This document shows, one piece after another, positions 1 through 9,614 of a stretch of 64,000 bases of DNA; position 1 is the first letter of the stretch; each line of letters starts with the position of its first letter. The position numbers and the translations under genes were made by a program. Below the pieces are notes generated by a model that worked only from the letters and a program-made list of their open reading frames with translations, did not search any database and was not told the origin of the DNA. The DNA lies in assembly GCF_015624505.1 (NCBI RefSeq), contig NZ_CP061379.1, positions 7,067,001-7,131,000 of the forward strand, given 5' to 3'. The DNA comes from Bradyrhizobium commune (lineage in GTDB: Bacteria; Pseudomonadota; Alphaproteobacteria; Rhizobiales; Xanthobacteraceae).

Positions 1-625
<625 letters not shown>

Positions 626-626
<1 letters not shown>

Positions 627-1543
627 CAGATCACCCGTCGCGCATCGAGCGCGTCACGCAGACCGTCGCCGATGAAGTTGATGGCGACCACCGCGATGAA
701 GATCGCGCCGCCCGGAAACAGAGCCCAGTGCGGGCCGATGTCGAGGAAGTCCTTGGCGTCGTACAATAGCCGCCCCCAGGTCGGGGTGTCCGGCGGAAAG
801 CCGAGGCCGAGGAAGGACAACGTCGATTCCGCGATGATGGCGGCGGCGACGTCGATGGTGCCGGCGATGATCACCGGACCGAGCGCATTGGGCAGAATGT
901 GCTTCACCACCTGCCGCACCGGACTGGCGCCAAGCGCGCGCGCAGCCTCGACGAACTCCTTTTCGCGGATCGACAGGAACTGCGCGCGGACGAGGCGGGC
1001 GACCGGCATCCAGCGCAGGCCGCCGATCACGAGCACGATCAGGATGAAGATGCCGCCCTCGGGGCCGAACATCGATTTCAACCCTTCGCGGAAAAGATAG
1101 ATCAGCAGCAACAGCAGCGGCAGTTGCGGCAGCGACAAGAACAAATCAGTAAGCCACATCAAGCCGTGCCCGAGCGCGCCGCGCGACATGCCGGCGAGCG
1201 CACCGATCAGCGTGCCGATGACGACCGAGACCAGCATCGCGGCGAGCCCGACCGCAAGCGAGATCCGCCCGCCATAGATCATCCGCGCCAGGATATCCTG
1301 GCCGAGATCGTCGGTGCCGAAGGGATGCGCGAGCGAGGGCCCCTGGAGACCAGCCACGATATCGATGTCGTTGATCTTGACGCGCCAGATGAAGGGACCG
1401 ACGACCACCGCCAGGATCAGAATGAGGAGCAGGAAGGCGCTCACGACGGCGAGCTTGTGGCGGCTGTAGCGCCGCCACGTCTCGCGCCAGGGCGAATAGA
1501 CGCGCCGCTCAGCGGAGGGAGATGCGAGGGTCAAGCCAGCCAT
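626..1543 (-). CDS. Peptide ABC transporter permease (OppC/DppC type)
   Basis: Inner-membrane permease, 305 aa from the ATG at 1543. It has an N-terminal cytoplasmic stretch, a first transmembrane segment ([17 protein letters not shown]), a large periplasmic loop with the typical [21 protein letters not shown] motif of OppC proteins, then further membrane segments with the EAA-type loop [21 protein letters not shown] that contacts the ATPase. A longer reading to 1594 would run deep into the preceding permease gene; the 1543 start gives a 35-base overlap and a family-typical N-terminus. It is the third gene of a minus-strand SBP-permease-permease-ATPase operon. Confidence 0.92.
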
Positions 1544-2468
1544 ACAGCACATCCGCGATGAGATTGAAGAGCACCACCAGACAGGCGAACACAAAGGTCA
1601 CAGCCATCACGACCGGGGTGTCATTGGAGAGAATGGAGGAGATCAACAGCGAGCCGATGCCGGGAATGCGAAAGATCTGCTCGGTGACGATGGCGCCGCC
1701 GAACACCGCCGGCATCTGCAACGCAATCAGCGTGACGACCGGGATCATGGCGTTGCGCATGACGTGCTTGACGATGACCGTAGCTTGTCCAAGGCCCTTG
1801 GCGCGCGCTGTGGTGACATAGTCGAGCCGGATCACGTCGAGCATGGCCGAGCGCACGAAACGCGTCATGGAGGCGGCCTGGAACAGGCCGAGCACCGCGA
1901 CCGGCATGATCGCCTGCCGGATCATCCCTAGCACCCAGTGGATGCCGGTCCCCTTGACGTCCGTGGAATAGACGAAGGGCAGCCAGTCCAGCGTGACCGA
2001 GAAGATCAGGATGAACAGGATGCCGGTGAAGAAGGTCGGCAGCGAGAAGCCGACGAAGGCGAGCGTGTTTGCGATCTGGTCGAACAGCGAATATGGCTTC
2101 GTCGCCGCATAGACGCCGACGGGGATCGCGATCAGCAGCGCCAGGATCTGCGCCGAGCCGATCACGTAGAGCGTGGCCGGCAGGCGCTGGAGGATGAGCT
2201 TGTCGACATCCATGCGGCTAACGAAAGAGAAACCCCAATCGCCATGCGCCATGGCCGACAGCCAGTGCAGGTAGCGAAGATAGATCGGATCATCGAGGCC
2301 GAACCTGGCCCGAAGTGCAGCCTGCACTTCGGCTGGCACGTTCGGATTGGTCGCGAGCTCCGAAAAGGGATCACCGGGCGCGAGCGCCAGCACGAAGAAC
2401 AGCACCGCCGAGATGCCGAGCAGGCTCGGAATGGCGATCAGGAGGCGACGCAGGACATACTGGCTCAT
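1509..2468 (-). CDS. Peptide ABC transporter permease (OppB/DppB type)
   Basis: Inner-membrane permease of 319 aa. It starts with the OppB hallmark MSQYVLRRLLIAIPSLLGIS first helix, followed by the periplasmic loop containing LAPGDPF and ARFGLDDPIYLRYLHWL, then membrane segments and the EAA loop TTARAKGLGQATVIVKHVMRN. The C-terminus [17 protein letters not shown] is the standard OppB ending. It lies 29 bases after the solute-binding protein gene and overlaps the OppC-type gene, so all four genes are probably one transcript. Confidence 0.93.
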   Translation of the reverse strand: MSQYVLRRLLIAIPSLLGISAVLFFVLALAPGDPFSELATNPNVPAEVQAALRARFGLDDPIYLRYLHWLSAMAHGDWGFSFVSRMDVDKLILQRLPATLYVIGSAQILALLIAIPVGVYAATKPYSLFDQIANTLAFVGFSLPTFFTGILFILIFSVTLDWLPFVYSTDVKGTGIHWVLGMIRQAIMPVAVLGLFQAASMTRFVRSAMLDVIRLDYVTTARAKGLGQATVIVKHVMRNAMIPVVTLIALQMPAVFGGAIVTEQIFRIPGIGSLLISSILSNDTPVVMAVTFVFACLVVLFNLIADVLYGWLDPRISLR

Positions 2469-2497
2469 GGGGAAGAATCCCGTCTATGCCCGCGCGA

Positions 2498-4288
2498 TCA
2501 TGCCTCCCGATACCAGTCCTGAATGTTGTCGGTCCGGTTGGCCCAGCCCGAGATGACCGGCTGCAGCGTGTTGGCACAGGCATCCACCGTAAGGCGATGC
2601 ATCACCGGAATGAACACGGTGTCCTGCCACAACAGGTCATTGCACTTGATATAGAGCGAGGCCCGCTTGACCGGGTCGATCTCGGTCTCGGCCGCGGCAA
2701 TGGCGTCGTCATAGTCCTTGTTGACGTAGCGTGGGAAATTCTGGCCCTGCCACTTGTTCTCCTTGGTCGCCACATTGCCCGAGATGTAGCGGCGCATATG
2801 CAGCGCCGGGTCCGGCTGCGTCATCGGGATCTGGAACATCTCGATGTCGGCGTAAAACTTGGGGTAGGTGTCCGGGTTGGCGACGTCCGATGAGAAGAAG
2901 ACCGAGGCAACGACCGATTTCAGCTCGACGTCGATGCCGGCCTTCTGGCAGGCCTGCTTGACGATGGCCTGGGTCTTCTGGCGCGGACCGTTGGTCGAGG
3001 TCTGGTACAGAAGCTTGAACTTCTTGCCGTCCTTCTCGCGGATACCGTCCGCGCCGACCTTCCAGCCGGCTTCGTCCAGCATCTTCGATGCCTTCTCAAT
3101 GTCGAACTCCCACGCGGTGTTCTTGGAGACGAACTTCTCGGGACCGTTGAGGTAGTTGGCCGTGGTGCGTCCGGCGCGACCGTAGATCGCCTTCTTGACG
3201 GAATCGCGGTCCACCAGCAGGGCAAGTGCCTTGCGAACCTTCGGATCCGACAGGATCGGATGCTTGGTCTTTATCGAGGACCGCTCGCCGTCGACCTCAG
3301 TATTCGGGTCGGTGAAGTTGATCGCGATGAACTCGATGTCGCCGCCCACGGCGTAAACGGTCTTGCCCTTGCCGCCCTTCTCCAGACGTAGCAGCACGTC
3401 ATCCTCGACCTGCATGTTCCAGGCAAAGTCGAACTCGCCGGTCTGGATCACGGCGCGCGCCGCGGAGACCGCATCGCCGCCGCCCTTCATATCGATGGTG
3501 TCGAAATACGGACGGTTGGGCATGTGGTAGTCGGGATTGAGCGCGCCGCGGACCAGATCGCCCGGCTTGAACTCGACGAATTTGTAGGGGCCGGTGCCGA
3601 CCGGGGCCAGATTGGCCGGGGCCTCGCGGGATTTCGATCCCTTGAAGTCGGCAAACAGATGCTTCGGGATGATGCATCCGTAGGCGCCGACGAACGCATT
3701 GGCCCAGAACGGCGTCGGGTTCTTGAACAGGATACGGACGGTGAGGTCGTCCACCTTCTCGACAGTCATATCGGCGTAGGTGCTGATGGAGACGGCTGCC
3801 GTGGCAGGATCGCTGGCGTAGGCCCAGGTGAACACGAGATCGTCGGCGGTCAGCGGCTTGCCGTCATGCCATTTGACGCCGGGCTTGATCTTCCATGTGA
3901 CCGACTTGCCGTCGGCGGCGAGGCCGCCATTTGCGGTCGACGGGATTTCGGCGGCGAGGATCGGATTGAGATTGCCGTTGGCGTCCCAGCTTGCGAGCGG
4001 CTCGTAGAACACGCGCGAGCCGTCCTGGTCCTTGGTGCCGGTCGCAAAATGCGGATTGAGCAGAGTCGGCCCTTGCCACCACAACAGCTTGAGCGGGCCG
4101 CCGCCGCCACGCTTGGTCGGGGGATAGGGGGTCGGGCTCTGCGCCATCGCGACGCCGCCAATGGCGAGGATCTGGTTGGCCAGCGGGGCGGTGAGGCCGA
4201 CGGCGGCCAGACGCAGGATGAAGGCGCGGCGATCCATCCGCCCGTCCTTCACGTCGCCGATCATGGAACGCAGTTCTTTATCCAGCAT
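2498..4288 (-). CDS. Peptide ABC transporter substrate-binding protein (SBP family 5)
   Basis: Periplasmic binding protein, 596 aa. The N-terminus is a long signal with a twin-arginine-like motif (MDRRAFILRLAAVGLT) and ends near VAMAQ, so export by Tat is plausible although the motif is not perfect. The mature part carries SBP_bac_5 features: WKIKPGVKWHDGKPLTADDLVFTW, the GTGPYKF motif, and PKVRKALALLVDRDS. At nearly 600 aa it is longer than typical OppA/DppA. It heads the permease-permease-ATPase set, and an M20 amidohydrolase lies 260 bases upstream on the same strand, so the substrate may be an amide or acylated amino acid; that is inference. Confidence 0.92.
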   Translation of the reverse strand: MLDKELRSMIGDVKDGRMDRRAFILRLAAVGLTAPLANQILAIGGVAMAQSPTPYPPTKRGGGGPLKLLWWQGPTLLNPHFATGTKDQDGSRVFYEPLASWDANGNLNPILAAEIPSTANGGLAADGKSVTWKIKPGVKWHDGKPLTADDLVFTWAYASDPATAAVSISTYADMTVEKVDDLTVRILFKNPTPFWANAFVGAYGCIIPKHLFADFKGSKSREAPANLAPVGTGPYKFVEFKPGDLVRGALNPDYHMPNRPYFDTIDMKGGGDAVSAARAVIQTGEFDFAWNMQVEDDVLLRLEKGGKGKTVYAVGGDIEFIAINFTDPNTEVDGERSSIKTKHPILSDPKVRKALALLVDRDSVKKAIYGRAGRTTANYLNGPEKFVSKNTAWEFDIEKASKMLDEAGWKVGADGIREKDGKKFKLLYQTSTNGPRQKTQAIVKQACQKAGIDVELKSVVASVFFSSDVANPDTYPKFYADIEMFQIPMTQPDPALHMRRYISGNVATKENKWQGQNFPRYVNKDYDDAIAAAETEIDPVKRASLYIKCNDLLWQDTVFIPVMHRLTVDACANTLQPVISGWANRTDNIQDWYREA

Positions 4289-4548
4289 GGTTGTCCCCCG
4301 TCTGGTTCCCGTATGGATGCAGGCGGCCGCGCGGCGGCTGCCGGGTTTTGGCTGGCACTAGATGGCACACCGAATAGGCCGCGCGTCAACTGCGACCGTG
4401 TGTATGCAAACGGTCTTCTGGCTGTCTGTTGGGCAAAACGTGTTCCGGCAGCCCAAGCGTTCGGCAATCCGGCGCCAAAATGCGCCGGAAACGACGTTGC
4501 ACTGCGGAAAATTTGTTCGCCGGATCAGACGAAGTATCGAGACGAATT

Positions 4549-5967
4549 CTACATCACGGACATGTTGAGCGGCGGCGAGACGTGGTCCGGCAGCGGGCAG
4601 ACATAAGGTGTCTTGGCCGTCCGCTTCTTGAGGTCGGCCTTCGCAGCCTTGATGAGTTCCGGTTCGATCAGCGCCTTGATGCCCAGGCCCGCCATCGCCT
4701 TGGCCGCCTGCACCATGGCCTTGTGGGCATGCGAGCTCTTGCCCTGCGCCACCACCTGCCAGGTGTGGAATGGCGTGCCGATCGCGACCGTCGGTGCGTG
4801 AACCTGCACCGTCGGGACCACCCAGCTCACATCACCGACGTCGGTCGAACCGACCAGCGGGTTGCGCTTGGCATCCAGCGGCACCAGGAAGTCGGCCAGC
4901 GGCCGATCGGTCGGCTCCATGCCGATCGCGTAATAGACCGAGGCGATGTCCTTGTCGGTCAGCGTGCCGCGGATCTGGTTGGCAAAACCCTTGTCCGCAT
5001 CGTCGAAATGCGGCGGTCCGAGTTCTTCCATGACCCGGTGCAGCGCCTGCTCGAGCGGTGTGTTCGGCAGGATGTTGGAGACCGCGGAGATGATCTTCAT
5101 CTCGACCTTGGTCTCGGTCATCAGCGCCGCGCCCTCGGCGATCTTGCTGACGCGCCCGGCCAGCTCGTTCATGCCGGGAAGGTCACGGGCGCGGATCGAA
5201 TAGCGCACGCGGGCATGGGCCTGCACCACGTTGGGTGCGATGCCGCCGGTGTCGAGTAGCGCGTAGTGCACGCGCGCGTCGCTCGGCATGTGCTCGCGCA
5301 TGTAGTTCACGCCGACATTCATCAGCTCGACCGCGTCGAGCGCGGAGCGGCCGAGATGGGGCGAAGCCGCCGCATGCGAGGTGCGGCCGGTGAAGATGAA
5401 GTCGGCACGGGTGTTGGCAAGCGACGGCGTCACCGCGACTTCCCAGAAACTGTGCGGATGCCAGGTGATGGCGATGTCGGCGTCCTCGAACGCGCCGGAG
5501 CGCACCATGAAGGCTTTCGCCGCGCCGCCTTCTTCGGCCGGGCAGCCATAATAGCGCACGCGGCCCGGCACCTTGTTCTCGGCAAGCCAGTCCTTCACCG
5601 CGGTCGCGGCAAGCAACGCGGCCGAGCCGAGCAGATTGTGACCGCAGCCATGGCCGTGGCCGCCGGTCTCGACCGGACGGTGCTCGGCGACGCCGGCCTC
5701 CTGGCTGAGGCCCGGCAATGCGTCATATTCGCCCATGAAGGCGATGACCGGTCCGCCTTCGCCCCACTCGCCCATCACCGCGGTCGGGATGCCCGCGACC
5801 TTCTCGGTGATGCGGAAACCCTGGTGGCGCAATTCAGCGAGATGCTCGGCGGCGGACCGCGCCTCGGTGTAGCAGACTTCGGGCATGCCCCAGACCTTGT
5901 CGCTGAGGTCGATGAAACGTCCCTTGATCGTGTCGATGCCACGCCAGATGTCGCTGCGGTTGTCCAT
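4549..5967 (-). CDS. M20 family metallo-amidohydrolase (AbgB/M20D-like)
   Basis: Zinc amidohydrolase of 472 aa that resembles p-aminobenzoyl-glutamate hydrolase subunit B. Visible M20 features are FMGEYDALPG, the metal-binding GHGCGHNLLG, PAEEGGAAKAFMVRSG with the catalytic/metal-binding glutamates, the ITWHPH histidine, and the dimerisation-domain motif GRTSHAAASPHLGRSALDAVELM. It probably cleaves an N-acyl or aminobenzoyl amide in the cytoplasm. It lies upstream of and co-oriented with the peptide transporter, which may import its substrate. The 260-base gap (4289-4548) has no gene, so separate promoters are possible. AbgB itself acts with AbgA; no AbgA partner is in the window. Confidence 0.88.
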   Translation of the reverse strand: MDNRSDIWRGIDTIKGRFIDLSDKVWGMPEVCYTEARSAAEHLAELRHQGFRITEKVAGIPTAVMGEWGEGGPVIAFMGEYDALPGLSQEAGVAEHRPVETGGHGHGCGHNLLGSAALLAATAVKDWLAENKVPGRVRYYGCPAEEGGAAKAFMVRSGAFEDADIAITWHPHSFWEVAVTPSLANTRADFIFTGRTSHAAASPHLGRSALDAVELMNVGVNYMREHMPSDARVHYALLDTGGIAPNVVQAHARVRYSIRARDLPGMNELAGRVSKIAEGAALMTETKVEMKIISAVSNILPNTPLEQALHRVMEELGPPHFDDADKGFANQIRGTLTDKDIASVYYAIGMEPTDRPLADFLVPLDAKRNPLVGSTDVGDVSWVVPTVQVHAPTVAIGTPFHTWQVVAQGKSSHAHKAMVQAAKAMAGLGIKALIEPELIKAAKADLKKRTAKTPYVCPLPDHVSPPLNMSVM

Positions 5968-6269
5968 TGCTTCGGTCCGTGATCTCTTGGTCTAACGAAG
6001 CGGCAATCGTTAGCAGCTTAAGGCGCGCACGACCAGCGGATCGCCGGACATCAGCCATGCGGTAAGCCGCGACCAGGCCCTGATCGGACGAACTGCCGCC
6101 GCGACGAGCACGGACAGTTCCTCGTCATGATCGGTGAATTGCTCCGACGGTGTCTGGAATAGTTGGCGGTCAAGGCTTTCAAGACGGCCGCCCCGGGCTT
6201 AAATTACCAACGCTTCGCGCGTCCTGTTTTCGCGACGAAGGGATCACGCTCGCAGATCAGGAGACCTCC
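5968..6269. other. Divergent intergenic region, no gene seen
   Basis: This 302-base gap separates the minus-strand amidohydrolase from the plus-strand HtrA-like gene, so it should hold two promoters. An in-frame plus-strand extension from 6150 exists but has no family-like sequence and no good ribosome site. I found no clear palindrome or RNA gene. Confidence 0.5.
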
Positions 6270-7241
6270 ATGCCCGCTCTGACCGAATGGAGAGTGCCGC
6301 CGGCCAACCAGCCGCGGGCGAGCGATTACGGTTTCGATCTCGACCGCGCGCTCGCCTCCGTTGTTGGCCTTCATGCCATCATCCCGCCGGACGCTTTCAG
6401 CGCCGAGACGCTGGGCACCGAACGTGCCGGCAACGGCGTCGTGATCGACGACGGGCTGGTGCTCACCATCGGCTATCTCGTCACCGAGGCCGAGTCGGTG
6501 TGGCTGCATCTCGGCGACGGGCGCGTGGTGGAAGGACATGTGCTCGGCTTCGATGCCGTCAGCGGGTTCGGCCTGGTGCAGGCGCTCGGCCGGCTCGACA
6601 TCGAGCCGTTGCCGCTCGGCTCGTCGGCGGAGGCCAGGATCGGTGACCGCGTCGTGGTCGGCGGCGCCGGCGGCCGGACGCGATCGGTCGCGAGCCAGAT
6701 CGTGGCCAAGCAGGAATTCGCCGGCTATTGGGAGTATCTGCTCGACGAGGCCGTGTTCACCTATCCCGCCCATCCGAACTGGGGCGGCACCGGACTGATC
6801 AACGAGCGTGGCGAGTTGATCGGCATCGGCTCGCTTCAGCTGGAGCGTGAGCGCGACGGCAAGGCCGAGCACGTCAACATGATCGTGCCAATCGACCTGT
6901 TGAAGCCGATCCTTGACGATCTGCGCAAGTTCGGCCGGGTCAACAAACCGGCACGGCCCTGGCTCGGGCTCTATTCGACCGAGATCGACAACCGCGTCGT
7001 GGTGATCGGGATCTCCGCCAACGGCCCGGCCGCGCGCGCCGAGCTCAAGACCGGCGATGTCATCCTCGCGGTGGATGGCGACAAGGTCACAAGCCAGACG
7101 GCCTTCTACAAGAAGATGTGGGCACTCGGCGCCGCCGGCGTCGACGTGCCGCTGACCGTGCATCATGAGGGCGTCACCTTCGACGTCACGGTCACGTCGA
7201 CCGACCGCTTCAAGCTCTTGAAGGCGCCGAAGCTGCACTGA
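6270..7241 (+). CDS. HtrA/DegP-like trypsin-fold + PDZ protein with a degenerate catalytic triad (pseudoprotease)
   Basis: 323 aa from the ATG at 6270, chosen because AGGAG lies 6 bases upstream (6259-6263). Residues about 25-210 follow the HtrA protease fold and about 230-310 form a PDZ domain (PWLGLYSTEI... AARAELKTGDVILAVDGDKV). By manual alignment to HtrA landmarks, the three catalytic positions are changed: the NHVV histidine is Tyr69 (TIGYLV), the aspartate of the DLAVL block is Gly99 (SGFGLV), and the GNSGGPL serine is about Gly172 (NWGGTGL). It should therefore bind rather than cut proteins. There is no signal peptide or membrane segment, unlike DegP. The esterase gene starts 24 bases downstream and is probably co-transcribed. 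Confidence 0.85.
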   Translation: MPALTEWRVPPANQPRASDYGFDLDRALASVVGLHAIIPPDAFSAETLGTERAGNGVVIDDGLVLTIGYLVTEAESVWLHLGDGRVVEGHVLGFDAVSGFGLVQALGRLDIEPLPLGSSAEARIGDRVVVGGAGGRTRSVASQIVAKQEFAGYWEYLLDEAVFTYPAHPNWGGTGLINERGELIGIGSLQLERERDGKAEHVNMIVPIDLLKPILDDLRKFGRVNKPARPWLGLYSTEIDNRVVVIGISANGPAARAELKTGDVILAVDGDKVTSQTAFYKKMWALGAAGVDVPLTVHHEGVTFDVTVTSTDRFKLLKAPKLH

Positions 7242-7264
7242 TCCCAACATTTGAGGAAGCAGCA

Positions 7265-8335
7265 ATGACCGAGGCCGTCGTCGACGACATCGTGGCCGTG
7301 CTGCCGCACTTGCTCAATGCGCTGGAGGCACTCGGCTTCTTCGCTCGGCGTCTGCATCCGCCGGCCTTTGGCTCGGTGATGTCTGCGATCGGTGCGCCGG
7401 ACGAGGCGTTGCAAGCCGCGCGCGCCGCGATCGGCGAGTGGCCCGAACAATTTGCCGGCTTGCGTAGCCGGCTGGATACGGCCTGCAACGAGACGCTCGC
7501 CGCCTTCGCCGGGCTGCGCGAGGTCGAGCGCGGCAATGGCGATCTCGTCGCCGTGTTCCGCACGCTGCGCCACATGCCCCGCGCAATGGAGGCGCTGTAT
7601 CCGCTGTCGCTGCAGTTTCCGCCGGTGAGCAGCTTCTTCCTCAACGCCGCCAATCGCGAGAATGGCGATTTGCTTGCACGGCTGGAAGCCGGCGCAAGCG
7701 AGCACACCGGAATCTTCCACGATCACAACGAGCCGGGCAGCCGCGGCGGCTTCTCGGTCTATGTGCCCGAATATTACACACCGGATCGCGCCATGCCGCT
7801 GGTGATGGCACTGCATGGCGGCAGCGGAAACGGTCGCGGCTTCCTGTGGAGCTGGCTGCGCGACGCCCGCAGCCTCGGCGCAATCCTGGTGGCACCGACC
7901 GCGACCGGGCAGACCTGGGCGCTGATGGGCGACGACACCGACACGCCCAATCTGATGCGCATCTTCGAAACCGTGTGCAGCCGCTGGACCGTCGACACCT
8001 CGCGCCTGCTGCTGACCGGCATGAGCGATGGCGGCACCTTCTGCTATGTCAGCGGGCTCGACGGCGCCTCGCCCTTCACGCATCTTGCGCCAGTCTCCGC
8101 AACGTTCCATCCGCTGATGGCGGAGATGGCCGACGCCACGCGGATGCAAGGCCTGCCGATCTTCATCACCCACGGCAAGCTCGACTGGATGTTTCCGGTG
8201 CAGACCGCGCGGCAGACGCAGGCCGCGCTTTCCGCGGCGGGCGCCGACGTGACCTATCGCGAGATCGACGATCTCAGCCACACCTATCCGCGCGAGATCA
8301 ACGCGGAGCTGGTGGCGTGGCTGAATGGAAGTTAG
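7265..8335 (+). CDS. Alpha/beta-hydrolase, esterase/phospholipase-carboxylesterase type
   Basis: 356 aa. The C-terminal two thirds is an alpha/beta hydrolase: oxyanion-hole region MALHGGSGNGRGF, nucleophile elbow GMSDGG (Ser), acid in HGKLDWMFPV (Asp), and His in LSHTYPRE. This matches PHB-depolymerase/carboxylesterase-like enzymes. The first ~150 residues (TEAVVDDIVAVLPHLLNALEAL...) form an extra helical domain that is not part of the hydrolase fold. No export signal is visible, so it is probably cytoplasmic. It follows the HtrA-like gene by 24 bases. Substrate unknown. Confidence 0.85.
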   Translation: MTEAVVDDIVAVLPHLLNALEALGFFARRLHPPAFGSVMSAIGAPDEALQAARAAIGEWPEQFAGLRSRLDTACNETLAAFAGLREVERGNGDLVAVFRTLRHMPRAMEALYPLSLQFPPVSSFFLNAANRENGDLLARLEAGASEHTGIFHDHNEPGSRGGFSVYVPEYYTPDRAMPLVMALHGGSGNGRGFLWSWLRDARSLGAILVAPTATGQTWALMGDDTDTPNLMRIFETVCSRWTVDTSRLLLTGMSDGGTFCYVSGLDGASPFTHLAPVSATFHPLMAEMADATRMQGLPIFITHGKLDWMFPVQTARQTQAALSAAGADVTYREIDDLSHTYPREINAELVAWLNGS

Positions 8336-8352
8336 GCGCGCGGTAGCGAAAT

Positions 8353-8450
8353 GTCGAAAACAACCCCATGCACAGTAGACCGTGCGTGTCAGATCAGCGC
8401 GACGTGCGCTCCCTTAAAGCCATTTGACCCGTCGGGCAAAACAGCGGCAT
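8353..8450. repeat. Two-part dispersed intergenic repeat, copy A
   Basis: The 26 bases at 8353-8378 are identical to 55752-55777. The 28 bases at 8423-8450 match 55809-55836 at 25 positions. The unlike spacer between the two blocks is 44 bases here and 31 in copy B. Both copies are intergenic and in the same orientation. The conserved arms with a variable middle suggest a small mobile or structured repeat rather than a gene remnant. Confidence 0.75.
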
Positions 8451-8578
8451 AATGCGATTATTCCGAAATCCATTGCCATGGCTGAATGGAGCATGAACGA
8501 ACCGTCCTTACCCGCGCCGCACTGTCGCGGAACCATCACTCCGGGCCGACGTTATCCGCCCGTCACCGGAGGTTCGCC

Positions 8579-8785
8579 ATGCAGACTTTTTTTGGAATGA
8601 TCTTGGGCGCGTTGCTGCTCGGCTGCGGCGTGTATGTCTATGACTCCATGCAGACGTCGTCCGTTGCCAACGGCGAGGTCGCGACCGCCAATCGCACCAT
8701 CGTGAACTGGGATGTCGCGAAGGCCGATTGGGACCTGTTGCGCGATCGCGCGCACAAGGATTGGGTCCGGATCTCGTCGAAGTAA
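8579..8785 (+). CDS. Small membrane-anchored protein, function unknown
   Basis: 68 aa from the ATG at 8579, which has a strong GGAGG 6 bases upstream (8568-8572); a longer in-frame start at 8486 lacks such a site. Residues 3-21 are one hydrophobic segment (FFGMILGALLLGCGVYVYD), with the remaining ~45 residues hydrophilic and probably periplasmic (VANGEVATANRTIVNW... HKDWVRIS). I do not recognise the family. It is followed by a strong hairpin terminator shared with the convergent DsbA-like gene. Confidence 0.7.
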   Translation: MQTFFGMILGALLLGCGVYVYDSMQTSSVANGEVATANRTIVNWDVAKADWDLLRDRAHKDWVRISSK

Positions 8786-8806
8786 CGCGATCGACCAAAC
8801 CTGAAC

Positions 8807-8837
8807 AAGGCGCCGTCGCGATTCGCGGCGGCGCCTT
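8807..8837. terminator. Bidirectional hairpin terminator
   Basis: 14-base arms 8807-8820 and 8824-8837 (AAGGCGCCG...CGGCGCCTT) with one mismatch and a 3-base loop ATT, ending in T-rich/A-rich flanks. It sits between convergent genes ending at 8785 (+) and 8868 (-), where a two-way terminator is expected. Confidence 0.85.
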
Positions 8838-8867
8838 TGCTTTGCCGGCGTTCAGCGCCGCGGTTCG

Positions 8868-9527
8868 TCAGTTCATCTTCGCCTTGCGGGCATCGGCGAT
8901 GACCTGCTCGAACTCGGCCATGCTCAAGACGCCCGGCACGCGATACTTGCCGACGATGAAGGACGGCGTGCCGCGGAAACCGAAGGCTTCAGCCTGGTCG
9001 TTGTTGCGCTTGAGGATGGCGTCGATGTCCTTGGCGCGCCCCGACAGATCCTGCTTCAACCGGTCCATGTCGACGCCGGCGGCCGCAAGCAGCTCGTTGA
9101 TGCGCGGCTCGGTCAGGCGCGAGCTGACGCCCATCATGGCGTCATGGGCCTGATGGTATTTGTCTTGATATTTGGCCGCGAGCGCGATTCGCGCCGCCGT
9201 GACCGAGACCGGCCCAAGGATCGGCCAGTCCTTCAGCACCAGCCTCACCTTGCCGTCATCCTTGATAACCTGGCGCAGCTCGGGCTCGAGCTTGCGGCAA
9301 TAGGGGCAATTGTAGTCGGACCATTCGATGATGCTGATGTTGCCGTCGGGATTGCCGGCGACGGGCACGTCGGGATCGCGCAGCACCTTGGCTTCGGTCA
9401 GCACCTCGTCGTCGGCGGCGGCGGCGCGCGCCAAGGTCATGCCACCCGCCGCCAGCGCACCGGCCCCGATCAGCGTCAACGCCGCGCGCCGCGTCGGGCC
9501 GAAACCCTTCTTCCTGAATCCTGTCAT
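8868..9527 (-). CDS. DsbA-family thiol-disulfide oxidoreductase, exported
   Basis: 219 aa periplasmic thioredoxin-fold protein. The signal (KGFGPTRRAALTLIGAGALAAGGMTLARAAAA) carries a twin-arginine-like TRRAAL motif and an AxA cleavage site. The active site is CPYCRKLEPELRQV in the first third, and the cis-proline loop is FRGTPSFIVGKY. It belongs to the DsbA_FrnE-like/DSBA thioredoxin group (BdbD/ScsC-like) that promotes or repairs disulfide bonds. No DsbB partner is adjacent. Transcribed alone, convergent with the small membrane protein gene. Confidence 0.9.
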   Translation of the reverse strand: MTGFRKKGFGPTRRAALTLIGAGALAAGGMTLARAAAADDEVLTEAKVLRDPDVPVAGNPDGNISIIEWSDYNCPYCRKLEPELRQVIKDDGKVRLVLKDWPILGPVSVTAARIALAAKYQDKYHQAHDAMMGVSSRLTEPRINELLAAAGVDMDRLKQDLSGRAKDIDAILKRNNDQAEAFGFRGTPSFIVGKYRVPGVLSMAEFEQVIADARKAKMN

Positions 9528-9614
9528 ATCTTGTCCCGTTTCGGTCCCATCGCCGCAAATACGGCTCGGGACCGGGAGTTGTTACCGGTCATATAGAGGG
9601 TCGCGGCCGCGATG

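Noticed and set aside
6150..6269. Upstream start of the HtrA-like gene
   Set aside because: The extension has no ribosome site or signal-peptide character; 6270 has AGGAG at the right distance.
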